DNA of 7,419 nucleotides from Bacteroidales bacterium (GCA_016938095.1 JAFGVG010000002.1:1-7419), one strand, 5' to 3'; positions 1-6,753 are shown, counted from the stretch's first letter. Translations and numbers: made by a program. Notes: generated by a model not told the origin, from the letters alone.

Positions 1-1466
1 CCGTTAAGCAGTATGTCCAGACGTACCAGTTGAGCGGGTTTATAACCGGTATAGTGATAGTCGAAGGAGGCATAGCCCTTGGAAATACTCTTGAGCTTGT
101 CGTAGAAATCGAATACGATTTCCGAGAGCGGCATTTCAAAGGTGAGTTCAATACGGTTGGTGGTAAGGTAAATTTGGTTTTTGAGTGTACCACGTTTGTC
201 AATGCACAGCTTCATTACGGGGCCCACATAATCCGACTGGCAGATGATCTCAGCTTCAATATAGGGTTCTTCAATAAAGTCGATATACGTCGAATCGGGC
301 AGTCCCGATGGGTTGTGCACATCAATCACATCGCCCTTGTTGGAGGTAACCCGGTACGAAACGTTCGGAACGGTGTTGATCACGTCCATGTCGAATTCAC
401 GGTCGAGTCGTTCCTGTACAATTTCCATGTGGAGCAGTCCAAGGAATCCGCAGCGGAAGCCAAAGCCCAGTGCTGCCGATGATTCGGGGACGAAAGAAAG
501 GGAAGCGTCGTTCAGCTGAAGTTTTTCCAGCGAAGCCCGCAGTTCTTCATAATCGTCTGCATCAATGGGGTAAATACCCGCAAATACCATGGGTTTTACT
601 TCAACAAATCCGCCGATGGCTTTATCGCAAGGCCGGTTGTAATGGGTGATGGTATCACCAACCTTTACTTCGCGGGCCGATTTAATACCTGAAATGATAT
701 AGCCTACGTGTCCTGCGCTAAGAACCGGGCGCGATTCGTATTTAAGCTTCATGACGCCTATTTCATCTGCGTCATAGTCCATGCCCATGTTTACAAATTT
801 CACATGGTCACCGGTTCTGATGGTGCCGTTGATGATTTTAAAATAGGCAAAAATACCGCGGAATGAATTGAAAACCGAGTCGAATATCAACGCCTGCAGC
901 GGCGCATCGGGATCTCCCTTGGGGGGTGGTATCTGTTTGATGATGCGTTCGAGAATAAGTTCAACGCCCATACCTGTTTTGGCGCTGACTTCAATGATCT
1001 CTTCGCGTTTGCACCCGATGAGGTCGACAATCTGGTCCTTTACCTCTTCGGGCATGGCACTGGGCATGTCCATTTTGTTCAGCACCGGAATAATTTCGAG
1101 CCCATGGTCAACAGCCTGGTAAAGGTTTGAGATGGTTTGAGCCTGAATGCCCTGTGTGGCATCAACCACCAGCAAGGCACCCTCACAGGCTGCTATGGCC
1201 CTGGATACCTCGTATGAGAAATCGACGTGACCGGGGGTGTCAATAAGGTTCAGCAAATAAAGCCGGCCTTCGGATTCGTACTCCATTTGTATGGCATGGC
1301 TCTTAATGGTGATGCCTCTTTCCCTTTCGAGGTCCATGTTGTCAAGTACCTGATCCTGGAATTCACGTTCGCTCAGGGTATGTGTCATCTGAATCAAACG
1401 GTCGGCCAGGGTACTCTTACCGTGGTCAATATGAGCTATGATGCTAAAATTCCGGATATTATCCAT
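1..1466 (-). CDS. lepA: Elongation factor 4 (LepA) GTPase, C-terminus cut off by window edge
   Basis: Ribosome-binding translational GTPase (EF4/LepA); the family acts in the cytoplasm on elongating or initiating ribosomes. Reading the minus strand from the ATG at 1466-1464 gives 488 residues with no stop before the edge. The protein begins MDNIRNFSIIAHIDHGKST. Visible GTPase motifs are the P-loop A11-HIDHGKS-18, RGIT at 50-53 (switch I), DTPGH at 76-80, NKMD at 130-133 and SAK at 161-163. Further on are the LepA-typical stretches GFRCGFLGLLHMEI and, close to the edge, KGYASFDYHYTGYKPA. LepA is usually about 600 residues, so roughly 110 C-terminal residues, including most of the LepA-specific C-terminal domain, lie outside the window. 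The start fits the family N-terminus and lies just downstream of a good Bacteroidota-type -7 box. It is divergent from the acetyltransferase gene. Nothing looks broken in the visible part. Confidence 0.97.
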   Translation of the reverse strand, partial: MDNIRNFSIIAHIDHGKSTLADRLIQMTHTLSEREFQDQVLDNMDLERERGITIKSHAIQMEYESEGRLYLLNLIDTPGHVDFSYEVSRAIAACEGALLVVDATQGIQAQTISNLYQAVDHGLEIIPVLNKMDMPSAMPEEVKDQIVDLIGCKREEIIEVSAKTGMGVELILERIIKQIPPPKGDPDAPLQALIFDSVFNSFRGIFAYFKIINGTIRTGDHVKFVNMGMDYDADEIGVMKLKYESRPVLSAGHVGYIISGIKSAREVKVGDTITHYNRPCDKAIGGFVEVKPMVFAGIYPIDADDYEELRASLEKLQLNDASLSFVPESSAALGFGFRCGFLGLLHMEIVQERLDREFDMDVINTVPNVSYRVTSNKGDVIDVHNPSGLPDSTYIDFIEEPYIEAEIICQSDYVGPVMKLCIDKRGTLKNQIYLTTNRIELTFEMPLSEIVFDFYDKLKSISKGYASFDYHYTGYKPAQLVRLDILLN

Positions 1467-1488
1467 CAATGGTATTATTTTCAGAGCG

Positions 1489-1496
1489 CAAAGATA
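1489..1496 (-). promoter_or_regulatory. Putative lepA promoter, -7 element
   Basis: On the minus strand these bases read TATCTTTG, an exact match to the Bacteroidota -7 consensus TAnnTTTG. The box ends 22 bases upstream of the lepA ATG, which gives a short AT-rich leader of about 15 bases with no Shine-Dalgarno sequence, as is usual in this phylum. A clear TTTG-type -33 element is not evident at the expected spacing, so the upstream half is weak. Confidence 0.55.
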
Positions 1497-1528
1497 TTTA
1501 ATTGGGGGAATAATTCACATAAAATTAA

Positions 1529-1536
1529 TACTTTCG
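1529..1536 (+). promoter_or_regulatory. Possible -7 element for the acetyltransferase/modD-like transcript
   Basis: TACTTTCG matches five of the six fixed positions of the TAnnTTTG box and lies 32 bases before the acetyltransferase ATG. The nearest TTG upstream (1502-1504) is 24 bases away, a little too far for an ideal -33 element. This is the best candidate in the 102-base divergent region but it is weak. Confidence 0.3.
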
Positions 1537-1568
1537 GGGAGGCATGAAACGTTTAATCACACACCATT

Positions 1569-2042
1569 ATGCATAACGAAATTAAGGTCATTGAATGTAA
1601 TTTTGAGGATGTGCATCATTGCAATGCACTTGTTGATTTGATGAATGAATACATTACTGACAAAATGGGAGGTGGTGAGCCCTATACCGAAGTCCAAAAG
1701 GTTCAGTTGGTGGAAGGGCTCAGGAATCACCCCGCTAAGATTGTTCTGCTGGCCAAAGCAGGCGATGCCTATGTGGGTCTCGTGAATAGTTTTATCAATT
1801 TTGCCACTTTTACCGTGAAGCCTTTTGTCAATGTTCATGATGTCATTGTTACCGCATCGTGGCGAAACGGCGGGGTTGGTCGAAAGATGCTGCAGCAGCT
1901 TATTGAAAGGGCTTCGGCCATGGGGTGTTCAAAGGTTACGCTCGAAGTCCGGGAAGATAACAATAATGCCCGATACTTATACAACAACCTGGGATTTAAC
2001 GATGCCGAACCACGACAGTTTTACTGGACCAAGTATTTATAA
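1569..2042 (+). CDS. GNAT-family N-acetyltransferase
   Basis: Probable acetyl-CoA-dependent N-acetyltransferase of the GNAT superfamily, 157 residues, cytoplasmic; the substrate cannot be told from sequence. The acetyl-CoA pyrophosphate-binding loop (motif A) is visible as R99-NGGVG-R105, after the beta-4 strand VNVHDVIV (87-94) and followed by the helix KMLQQLIERA. Motif B is visible as YLYNNLGF at 136-143, after the strand SKVTLEVRE. The length is normal for a single-domain GNAT. The ATG at 1569 is preferred because an upstream ATG at 1543 is in another frame and stops after ten codons. The gene is followed 17 bases later by the modD-like gene on the same strand, so the two are probably co-transcribed. 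That hints at a small-molecule or nucleotide-related role but does not prove it. Confidence 0.88.
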   Translation: MHNEIKVIECNFEDVHHCNALVDLMNEYITDKMGGGEPYTEVQKVQLVEGLRNHPAKIVLLAKAGDAYVGLVNSFINFATFTVKPFVNVHDVIVTASWRNGGVGRKMLQQLIERASAMGCSKVTLEVREDNNNARYLYNNLGFNDAEPRQFYWTKYL

Positions 2043-2059
2043 TACATAATCACGATGCT

Positions 2060-2917
2060 ATGATTTACTTCACCGATCAGGAAATTGACCAGCTCATCAC
2101 CGAGGATGTGCAGTATGTTGACCTAACAACATCGTTGTTAAGGCTCGAAAACAAGCCTGCCCGGATGCAGATTTCCACACGCGAGCCGGCTGTGGTTTGC
2201 TGTACCGAGGAGGTTATGAAAATATTCACCCGCACAGGCATCCAAACCACTTTGTTTACACCCAGCGGCGAATATCTCGAGAAAGATGTGAAGTTTCTGG
2301 AGGGTGAAGGACTCTCGGGTACGCTTTTAGCCATTTCACGCACTATCGACAATATTTTACGGTACACTTCAGGTGTAGCCACCCGTACACGTTTGCTGGT
2401 TGAGAAAGCCCGGGAGGTGAATAAAAACGTCATCATTGCCACTACCCGTAAAACCATTCCCAACACCCGCAAAATGGCCATTAAAGCCGTAAAAGCAGGG
2501 GGTGCTGCGATACACAGGTACGGGCTTTCCGAAACCATTCTGGTGCACAGGGATCAATACAGGTTGTTGGGCGGACTGGACAAGCTGGCAGCACGCCTTT
2601 CCGAACGAATGGCACAAACAGGCGGAAAGTCCATTACCGTTGAGGTGGACACCGTCGAAGATGCACTAAAAATTGCCGAAAGCGGAATTGATGTGATTCA
2701 ACTCGACAAGTTCAGCATAACGGATATTAAAAAGCTGAGCAGGGAATTGTCAAAGGCAGGCCGAAAGGTGAAACTGGCGGCTGCCGGCAATATATCCATC
2801 AAAAATATTCAGGATTATGCGGCTTCGGGGGCCGATATCATTGTCACCTCGTGGCCTTACAACGGCGAACCGGCTGATATGAAAATCAGCATTCAGCCTA
2901 TTTACGATCTTTACTGA
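2060..2917 (+). CDS. modD: ModD-like protein of the nicotinate-nucleotide pyrophosphorylase (QPRTase) family
   Basis: A 285-residue homologue of ModD, a quinolinate phosphoribosyltransferase-like protein named for its place in some molybdate-transport operons; its biochemical role is not firmly known. The type II phosphoribosyltransferase layout is clear: DLTT at 21-24, TSGVATRTR at 103-111, TTRKTIPNTR at 128-137, GGAAIHRYGL at 147-156, VEVD at 194-197 and a strand with D216 (VIQLDKF). These match QPRTase active-site regions: Arg/Lys at R130-K131, H152-R153, E195 and D216. The lysine that QPRTase carries in its LIKDNH motif is a histidine here (H163 in ILVHRDQ), as expected of ModD rather than a true NadC, so quinolinate is probably not the substrate. 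No modABC genes are in the window. Its TGA stop touches the stop of the convergent permease gene. NadC itself is the main alternative and is less likely. Confidence 0.85.
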   Translation: MIYFTDQEIDQLITEDVQYVDLTTSLLRLENKPARMQISTREPAVVCCTEEVMKIFTRTGIQTTLFTPSGEYLEKDVKFLEGEGLSGTLLAISRTIDNILRYTSGVATRTRLLVEKAREVNKNVIIATTRKTIPNTRKMAIKAVKAGGAAIHRYGLSETILVHRDQYRLLGGLDKLAARLSERMAQTGGKSITVEVDTVEDALKIAESGIDVIQLDKFSITDIKKLSRELSKAGRKVKLAAAGNISIKNIQDYAASGADIIVTSWPYNGEPADMKISIQPIYDLY

Positions 2918-5344
2918 TCATTCGTATTTTAGCGTTTTGCCGGGGTTGAGGCGGGCAGCCTGGCACGAATGGTAGTATATGGTTACCAGGGCAGAAAAGG
3001 CAACAATGGCCAAACCTGACGCAAAATAACCTATGCCGATCCGGATGTGGTAAGCATAATCGTTCAGCCACGAATTGGCAAGGTACCAGGCACCCAGCCA
3101 GGCAGGCGGGGCGGCAATGATTACCAGCAAAAGAACCCTGCGCAGGTGGTTCCAAAGGATAAGTTGCTGACTGGCACCCATAGTTTTTTGTATGCCTATC
3201 TCGCGCTGTTTGCGGAAAAACAAATACGATATCAGCGAAAACAAGCTAAGGCATGCCATCAAGAGGGTTACCACCGATAATACCAGAAAAACCCTGGCCG
3301 TGGTGCGCACCGGCATATAATGATTTTTAAAATCACTGGAAAAGGAATAGGAAACAAAGGGATAAGCCGATGTGTGTGAATTCCAAACCGATTCGAGGTA
3401 CTTAACAGTGGAATCCTGGTTTTCCGGTGCCAGTTTAACAGTGAGGTATCCTTCGACAATTCCGGGCACCAACACAACAATAAGCGGACGGATAGGATTT
3501 TCAAGTGTTTCAAAGTGAAAGTCATTCATTACCCCGATGATTTTGTAGGGTTGTTTTTTCCCCGGATGAGCGGTGAGGGGAACCAGGCTTTTGCCCAGCG
3601 GATTGTCGATATCCATGAGCCGTGCTGCTGTCTGGTTAATGAGGCAACTCATGGAATCACCGGGTTCGCCGCGACTGAAGAATCTTCCAGCAGCAAGGGG
3701 GATGTTGTATGTGGAATCAAAGCCATAACTTACCAGCAGATGCGAAAGAGAAAAGTTCTGGCTGGCATCATGGCCTTCTATAATGTAGGGGGATCTGGGG
3801 AAAATGCCACCAAAGGGTGCCGTGGTATTGGTAACCGAAATCACACCCGGATGTTTGGCGATGGCATTCTTATAAGCCTCGAGGTTGTGGGCCAGTCCGT
3901 CAGATCGCCTGATCACCAGAAGATTCTCGGTGTCGTACCCCCTGTCTTTGTTGATCAGGTAACGGAACTGGTAAAAAATAATCATCGACATGGTGAGGGT
4001 TGCAAGGGTCAGGAAAAGCTGAAAAACGGAAACAGCATGTCTGAACAGCCCTCTGCCTTTGCGTTCGGGTAAACGATTCCGCAATACCTGGCCGGGATGA
4101 AACGACGAAAGGTACCAAGCCGGATAAAGTCCGGATACAAGCCCGATAATCAGTATGAGCAGTATCATCAGCAGAATGCCGGCACTGTTCAGCAGTTGTC
4201 CCAGGCTGAGGTGCAGCCCAATGTATTCGCTGAAGGCCGGGAGAATAAGTTCTGTTATCAGCAACGCAAGGGCCATGGAAAAAAAGGCAAGCAATGACGA
4301 TTCAACTAAAAACTGCCTGATGATGATCGATCTTTCTGAACCTGCCATTTTACGGATACCAACTTCGCGGGCCCTGTTAACCGAATGGGCGGTAACCAGG
4401 CTGATAAAATTAATGCATGCCAGCACCAAAATGACGATGGCTACCACAATGAAAAAATAGATGTACATAATTTTTCCACCGGGCTGAAATTCGGCGGTAT
4501 AGGCCGATCGCAGGTGTATGGCAGTCAGCGGTTGACTGTAAAACCTGTAGTAATTTCCTTCACCCCAGGAGGTGGACTTATCTGTACCAATTATTCCCTT
4601 GTATTGGGGTATTATGTATTTTTCGGCAATACGCTCCAGCCCTTTGGCAATTTGTTCCGGGGAGGCATCGCGTCCTGTTTTGTAATAAGTATAAAGAAAA
4701 TGCGATATCCAGCTGTCTTTTGCAAGCAAGTGCTGGTAGGTCGACAGTGTGGCTACCATGTCGAAATAGAGATGTGAATTTTCGGGCACATCCTCCATGA
4801 CACCGGTAACTTTGTAATAAGTTGAATCGTTTTCGATACGGAGCAACTTTCCCACCGGGTTTTCATTGCCAAAATAACGCTGGGCAGCCTGCCGGCTTAA
4901 CACTATGCTTTTAGGATCGCGCAGAACCTCATCGGCTTTTCCGCTGATGAGGGGAAAGGAAAAAAAGCGAAAAAAATCAGGATCGGTAAAAATCATATTG
5001 TCTTCGTTATAGCGCACGTTACCGTAACGTACCAGCCAGGCGCCAAAACGTGCAATACGCACAGAGCTCTCAATCCCGGTAATTTCGTCGGTCAGGGCCG
5101 GTGCAAGCGGATACGATGTAACCGCATGATGAAGCTGGTTTTCGGCAATTTTTCCGTCAACCACCACCCGGTATATTTGGCGGGCATCCTGGTGAAAACG
5201 GTCATAATTAATTTCTTTATGGGCATACAAAAAAATCACCAGGCTGAAGGCCAGACCTATAGCCAGGCCGAAAATATTGATCAGCGTATGGGTGCGGTCC
5301 CTGAGGAATACCCTTAATGCCACTTTAAAAAAGTTACCGAACAT
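2918..5344 (-). CDS. ABC transporter permease, FtsX/MacB type, two periplasmic domains
   Basis: Inner-membrane permease of the FtsX/MacB-like ABC class, the large fused form common in Bacteroidota; such systems usually act mechanically on envelope substrates such as peptides, drugs or lipoproteins. From the ATG at 5344 it is 808 residues. Likely membrane segments are near 20-40, 293-315, 350-372, 388-412, 437-458, 682-708, 736-758 and 770-791. The N-terminal helix leads into a MacB-type periplasmic domain (about 42-290), and a second lies between about 460 and 680. The two FtsX modules show paired cytoplasmic motifs, REVGIRKMAGS (326-336) and REIGIQKTMGAS (714-725), and the protein ends with the typical AARLNPGKTLKYE. 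No ATPase gene is in the window, so it must pair with one encoded elsewhere. An upstream TTG at 5389 also opens this frame, but the family N-terminus (MFGNFFKVALR) and a promoter inside that extension favour 5344; ATG 5350 is the alternative. Confidence 0.93.
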   Translation of the reverse strand: MFGNFFKVALRVFLRDRTHTLINIFGLAIGLAFSLVIFLYAHKEINYDRFHQDARQIYRVVVDGKIAENQLHHAVTSYPLAPALTDEITGIESSVRIARFGAWLVRYGNVRYNEDNMIFTDPDFFRFFSFPLISGKADEVLRDPKSIVLSRQAAQRYFGNENPVGKLLRIENDSTYYKVTGVMEDVPENSHLYFDMVATLSTYQHLLAKDSWISHFLYTYYKTGRDASPEQIAKGLERIAEKYIIPQYKGIIGTDKSTSWGEGNYYRFYSQPLTAIHLRSAYTAEFQPGGKIMYIYFFIVVAIVILVLACINFISLVTAHSVNRAREVGIRKMAGSERSIIIRQFLVESSLLAFFSMALALLITELILPAFSEYIGLHLSLGQLLNSAGILLMILLILIIGLVSGLYPAWYLSSFHPGQVLRNRLPERKGRGLFRHAVSVFQLFLTLATLTMSMIIFYQFRYLINKDRGYDTENLLVIRRSDGLAHNLEAYKNAIAKHPGVISVTNTTAPFGGIFPRSPYIIEGHDASQNFSLSHLLVSYGFDSTYNIPLAAGRFFSRGEPGDSMSCLINQTAARLMDIDNPLGKSLVPLTAHPGKKQPYKIIGVMNDFHFETLENPIRPLIVVLVPGIVEGYLTVKLAPENQDSTVKYLESVWNSHTSAYPFVSYSFSSDFKNHYMPVRTTARVFLVLSVVTLLMACLSLFSLISYLFFRKQREIGIQKTMGASQQLILWNHLRRVLLLVIIAAPPAWLGAWYLANSWLNDYAYHIRIGIGYFASGLAIVAFSALVTIYYHSCQAARLNPGKTLKYE

Positions 5345-5356
5345 ACCCATGATTAT

Positions 5357-5364
5357 CAAAGGTA
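5357..5364 (-). promoter_or_regulatory. Putative promoter of the ABC permease gene, -7 element
   Basis: Read on the minus strand this is TACCTTTG, an exact TAnnTTTG match. A GTTGG motif (TTG at 5387-5389) lies 22 bases upstream as a reasonable -33 element. Transcription would start at about 5350-5353, leaving almost no leader before ATG 5350 and only some 6-9 bases before ATG 5344. This argues against the upstream TTG start at 5389. Confidence 0.55.
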
Positions 5365-5479
5365 AAAAAAGTCCGGAGATATAAACCAACTTTCATGCCA
5401 CCAGGGGTTAATGGTTCTGAATCAGTATACTTTGTGTTTGTTGGGGTGAAAATTACCCTGCTTCACTGTACGCTTTCGA

Positions 5480-5492
5480 TACACCGGGTGTA
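5480..5492. repeat. Perfect 13-base palindrome, possible operator
   Basis: TACACC and GGTGTA are exact reverse complements around a central G. A direct repeat of TGTACG (5467-5472 and 5489-5494), spaced 22 bases, overlaps the right arm. The site is about 90 bases upstream of the RraA-like start and some 45 bases before its candidate -7 box, so it could bind a dimeric regulator. It is short enough to have arisen by chance. Confidence 0.3.
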
Positions 5493-5536
5493 CGGAAACG
5501 GACAGCCCAGGTGGTAAAATATTCAACAGAATTCGG

Positions 5537-5544
5537 TATATTTA
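5537..5544 (+). promoter_or_regulatory. Possible -7 element for the RraA-like gene
   Basis: TATATTTA matches five of the six fixed positions of the TAnnTTTG box, 38 bases before the ATG. No good TTTG lies at the -33 distance. The leader from here to the start is very A-rich (5567-5582 is nearly all A) and has no Shine-Dalgarno sequence, which is typical of Bacteroidota translation starts. Confidence 0.3.
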
Positions 5545-5582
5545 AACTCGCTTTTATATAACCATCAAAAAAATAAAAAAAA

Positions 5583-6365
5583 ATGAAAGCACTGTTGATC
5601 ATAGCACTGTCAGTTACTTGTTTTGCACTGCCGGTTAAGGCCCAGGAAGATCTTACCGATGAACAGATTCTTGCCCTATACGAAGGATTGAGGGTGGCTG
5701 ATGTTTGCGATGGGATGGACTTTGTCGGGTTGCGCGACGCAGGTACCATGGACACCAGGATAGAGCCACTGTGGCGTGATGCCGAAACCTTCAGACACAG
5801 GATCTGTGGAATTGCCGTTACTGCAAGGTATGTTCCCACCAACCGGGTGGTAAAAAACCCTATGGACAAGGAAACCTTTAAGAAGTGGGAAGGGGAATGG
5901 TACACCAGTATCTCAGATGAGCCTTTCACACCATTTCTGAAGAAAGGATCGGTTGTGGTGCTCGATGTGCAGGGTGATGGCGATGTTGGCTCTGTAGGAT
6001 CGTTTAATGCACTTTTCTGGGTAAGCAAGGGTGCCCGTGGCATTGTTTCCAATGGCGGCATCCGCGATATCGACGAGATTGTCAAAGAAAAGATTCCAGT
6101 GTATCTCGATTTTATGGAAAGAGGCCGCGGTATCCGTCCCGGTCGTAACGAAATTGAATCGGTCAACAAACCGGTTACCATTGGTGGTGTGCTGGTTCGT
6201 CCGGGCGATGTTATTGTAGCAGACGGCGACGGGGTTATTGTTGTGCCCAGGGAATACGCAAGGCCTGTTGCCGAATACGCGCACGAAATTCTTAAGAGCG
6301 ATAAGGCAGGCAGAAAGGGCCTCTATGAGCAGCTCAACATCCCGCTCGATCAGACAGTGCAGTAA
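5583..6365 (+). CDS. Exported RraA / HMG-aldolase family protein
   Basis: A 260-residue member of the RraA superfamily, which contains the RNase E inhibitor RraA and class II 4-hydroxy-4-methyl-2-oxoglutarate (HMG) aldolases; many members are mislabelled dimethylmenaquinone methyltransferase. Residues 1-20 form a clear signal peptide (K2, hydrophobic 3-18, VKA then Q21), so the protein is predicted to be periplasmic or secreted, whereas RraA and HMG aldolases are cytoplasmic. The family core is visible: VADVCDGM (38-45), GSVVVLDVQGDGD (122-134), the GGIRD motif at 158-162 with the substrate/metal residues R161-D162, then GGVLVRPGDVIVADGDGVI before VVP. The position usually holding E (or N) in the family's GE-L motif is S140 here. 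The WRDAETFRHRICGIAVTARY region (64-83) fits a subgroup with a longer N-terminal part. It is more likely an aldolase or lyase of oxo-acids or sugar acids than an RNase regulator; activity is inferred only. Confidence 0.87.
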   Translation: MKALLIIALSVTCFALPVKAQEDLTDEQILALYEGLRVADVCDGMDFVGLRDAGTMDTRIEPLWRDAETFRHRICGIAVTARYVPTNRVVKNPMDKETFKKWEGEWYTSISDEPFTPFLKKGSVVVLDVQGDGDVGSVGSFNALFWVSKGARGIVSNGGIRDIDEIVKEKIPVYLDFMERGRGIRPGRNEIESVNKPVTIGGVLVRPGDVIVADGDGVIVVPREYARPVAEYAHEILKSDKAGRKGLYEQLNIPLDQTVQ

Positions 6366-6387
6366 TTGCCGGTGAAGGAATAATAAC

Positions 6388-6702
6388 TTACCATTTGCAA
6401 TGTCGGGCAAACTTCAAGTTGTAGAAATCTGTCAGGTTGCTGTCGATGATCATGGTGTCACCGCGATGCCATTTTTGGGTGTACTTTTTTCCTTTCAGCA
6501 GGTAACACCTGGTTAACGAGGGGTTGGAAAGCAATACCCTGCTGGAAGTTACCTCGTATACCAGCAGGGCTTTTTGCTTATACAAGGCATAATGTTCTTC
6601 CTCGGCTTTGTAGGAGGCTCGCTGTATGGCGGTACAGGAAGTAATGGCCATGACAATAACTGTTGCGATGGTAAACCTCGGGTGAACATGTGGTCGTTTC
6701 AT
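6388..6702 (-). CDS. Small lipoprotein of unknown function
   Basis: Predicted lipoprotein of 104 residues; I do not recognise a family. The N-terminus has basic residues (K2, R3, R9), a hydrophobic stretch 10-20 and a lipobox I20-T-S-C23, so the mature form would be about 82 residues anchored by lipidated C23. The rest is polar and basic, with an Ala/Glu/Lys-rich helix-like part (about 29-45), strand-like stretches and two more cysteines (C66, C102) that could pair in the periplasm. The ATG at 6702 is chosen because the frame's only upstream start is a TTG at 6732 that would put charged residues ahead of the signal sequence. It is downstream of and in line with the corrinoid gene (51-base gap) and convergent with the RraA-like gene (22-base gap). 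The lipobox and a promoter-like sequence support a real gene, though its small size leaves doubt. Confidence 0.65.
   Translation of the reverse strand: MKRPHVHPRFTIATVIVMAITSCTAIQRASYKAEEEHYALYKQKALLVYEVTSSRVLLSNPSLTRCYLLKGKKYTQKWHRGDTMIIDSNLTDFYNLKFARHCKW
6537..6575 (+). terminator. Putative intrinsic terminator for the RraA-like transcript, inside the opposing gene
   Basis: CCCTGCTGG (6537-6545) and CCAGCAGGG (6561-6569) are a perfect 9-base inverted repeat with a 15-base loop. One C and then TTTTT (6571-6575) follow, giving a GC-rich stem plus U-tract in the plus-strand direction only. It lies about 170 bases past the RraA-like stop, antisense within the lipoprotein gene. No T-run follows the stem on the minus strand. 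The long loop lowers confidence. Confidence 0.45.
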
Positions 6703-6705
6703 GCC

Positions 6706-6736
6706 TAAATTTAACCATTTGGCACGGAACAAACAA
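6706..6736 (-). promoter_or_regulatory. Possible promoter of the small lipoprotein gene
   Basis: On the minus strand a TTG (6736-6734), part of TTGTTTG, is followed after 20 bases by TAAATTTA (6713-6706), which matches five of six fixed positions of the TAnnTTTG -7 box. Transcription would begin almost at the ATG at 6702, so the leader would be minimal. It lies in the gap after the corrinoid gene, and read-through from that gene is an equally good explanation. Confidence 0.3.
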
Positions 6737-6753
6737 CTGGTATCTTACAACTG

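Larger units (their letters stand above)
5345..5582. other. Divergent intergenic region between permease and RraA-like genes
   Basis: About 238 bases without a convincing gene on either strand. It holds the permease promoter on the left, a TACACC-G-GGTGTA palindrome in the middle and an A-rich leader before the RraA-like start on the right. A TATAC directly followed by TTTG (5426-5434) resembles a -7 box but has the wrong internal spacing. I see no RNA gene or riboswitch. Confidence 0.6.

Noticed and set aside
30..482. 150-codon open frame on the plus strand
   Set aside because: It lies opposite lepA, whose frame carries conserved LepA sequence throughout; the plus frame shows no recognisable domain.
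2873..2890. GCTGAT / ATCAGC hairpin near the end of the modD-like gene as a terminator
   Set aside because: The stem is only six bases, AT-mixed, and no T-run follows on either strand.
3515..4072. 185-codon open frame on the plus strand
   Set aside because: It is antisense to the second periplasmic domain and membrane segments of the permease and has no motif of its own.
5345..5389. Extension of the permease to a TTG start at 5389
   Set aside because: The extra 15 residues do not match the family N-terminus and would span an exact -7 promoter box.
5583..5643. Lipobox at Cys13 of the RraA-like protein
   Set aside because: The residues before it (SVT-C) do not fit the lipobox well, while a signal peptidase I site VKA-Q follows at the right distance.
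5453..6181. 242-codon open frame on the minus strand
   Set aside because: It is antisense to the well-supported RraA-like gene, is rich in Ser/Pro/Arg of the kind produced by out-of-frame reading, and shows no family motif.
6703..6732. Extension of the small lipoprotein to a TTG start at 6732
   Set aside because: It would bury the signal sequence behind extra residues and overlap the likely promoter.
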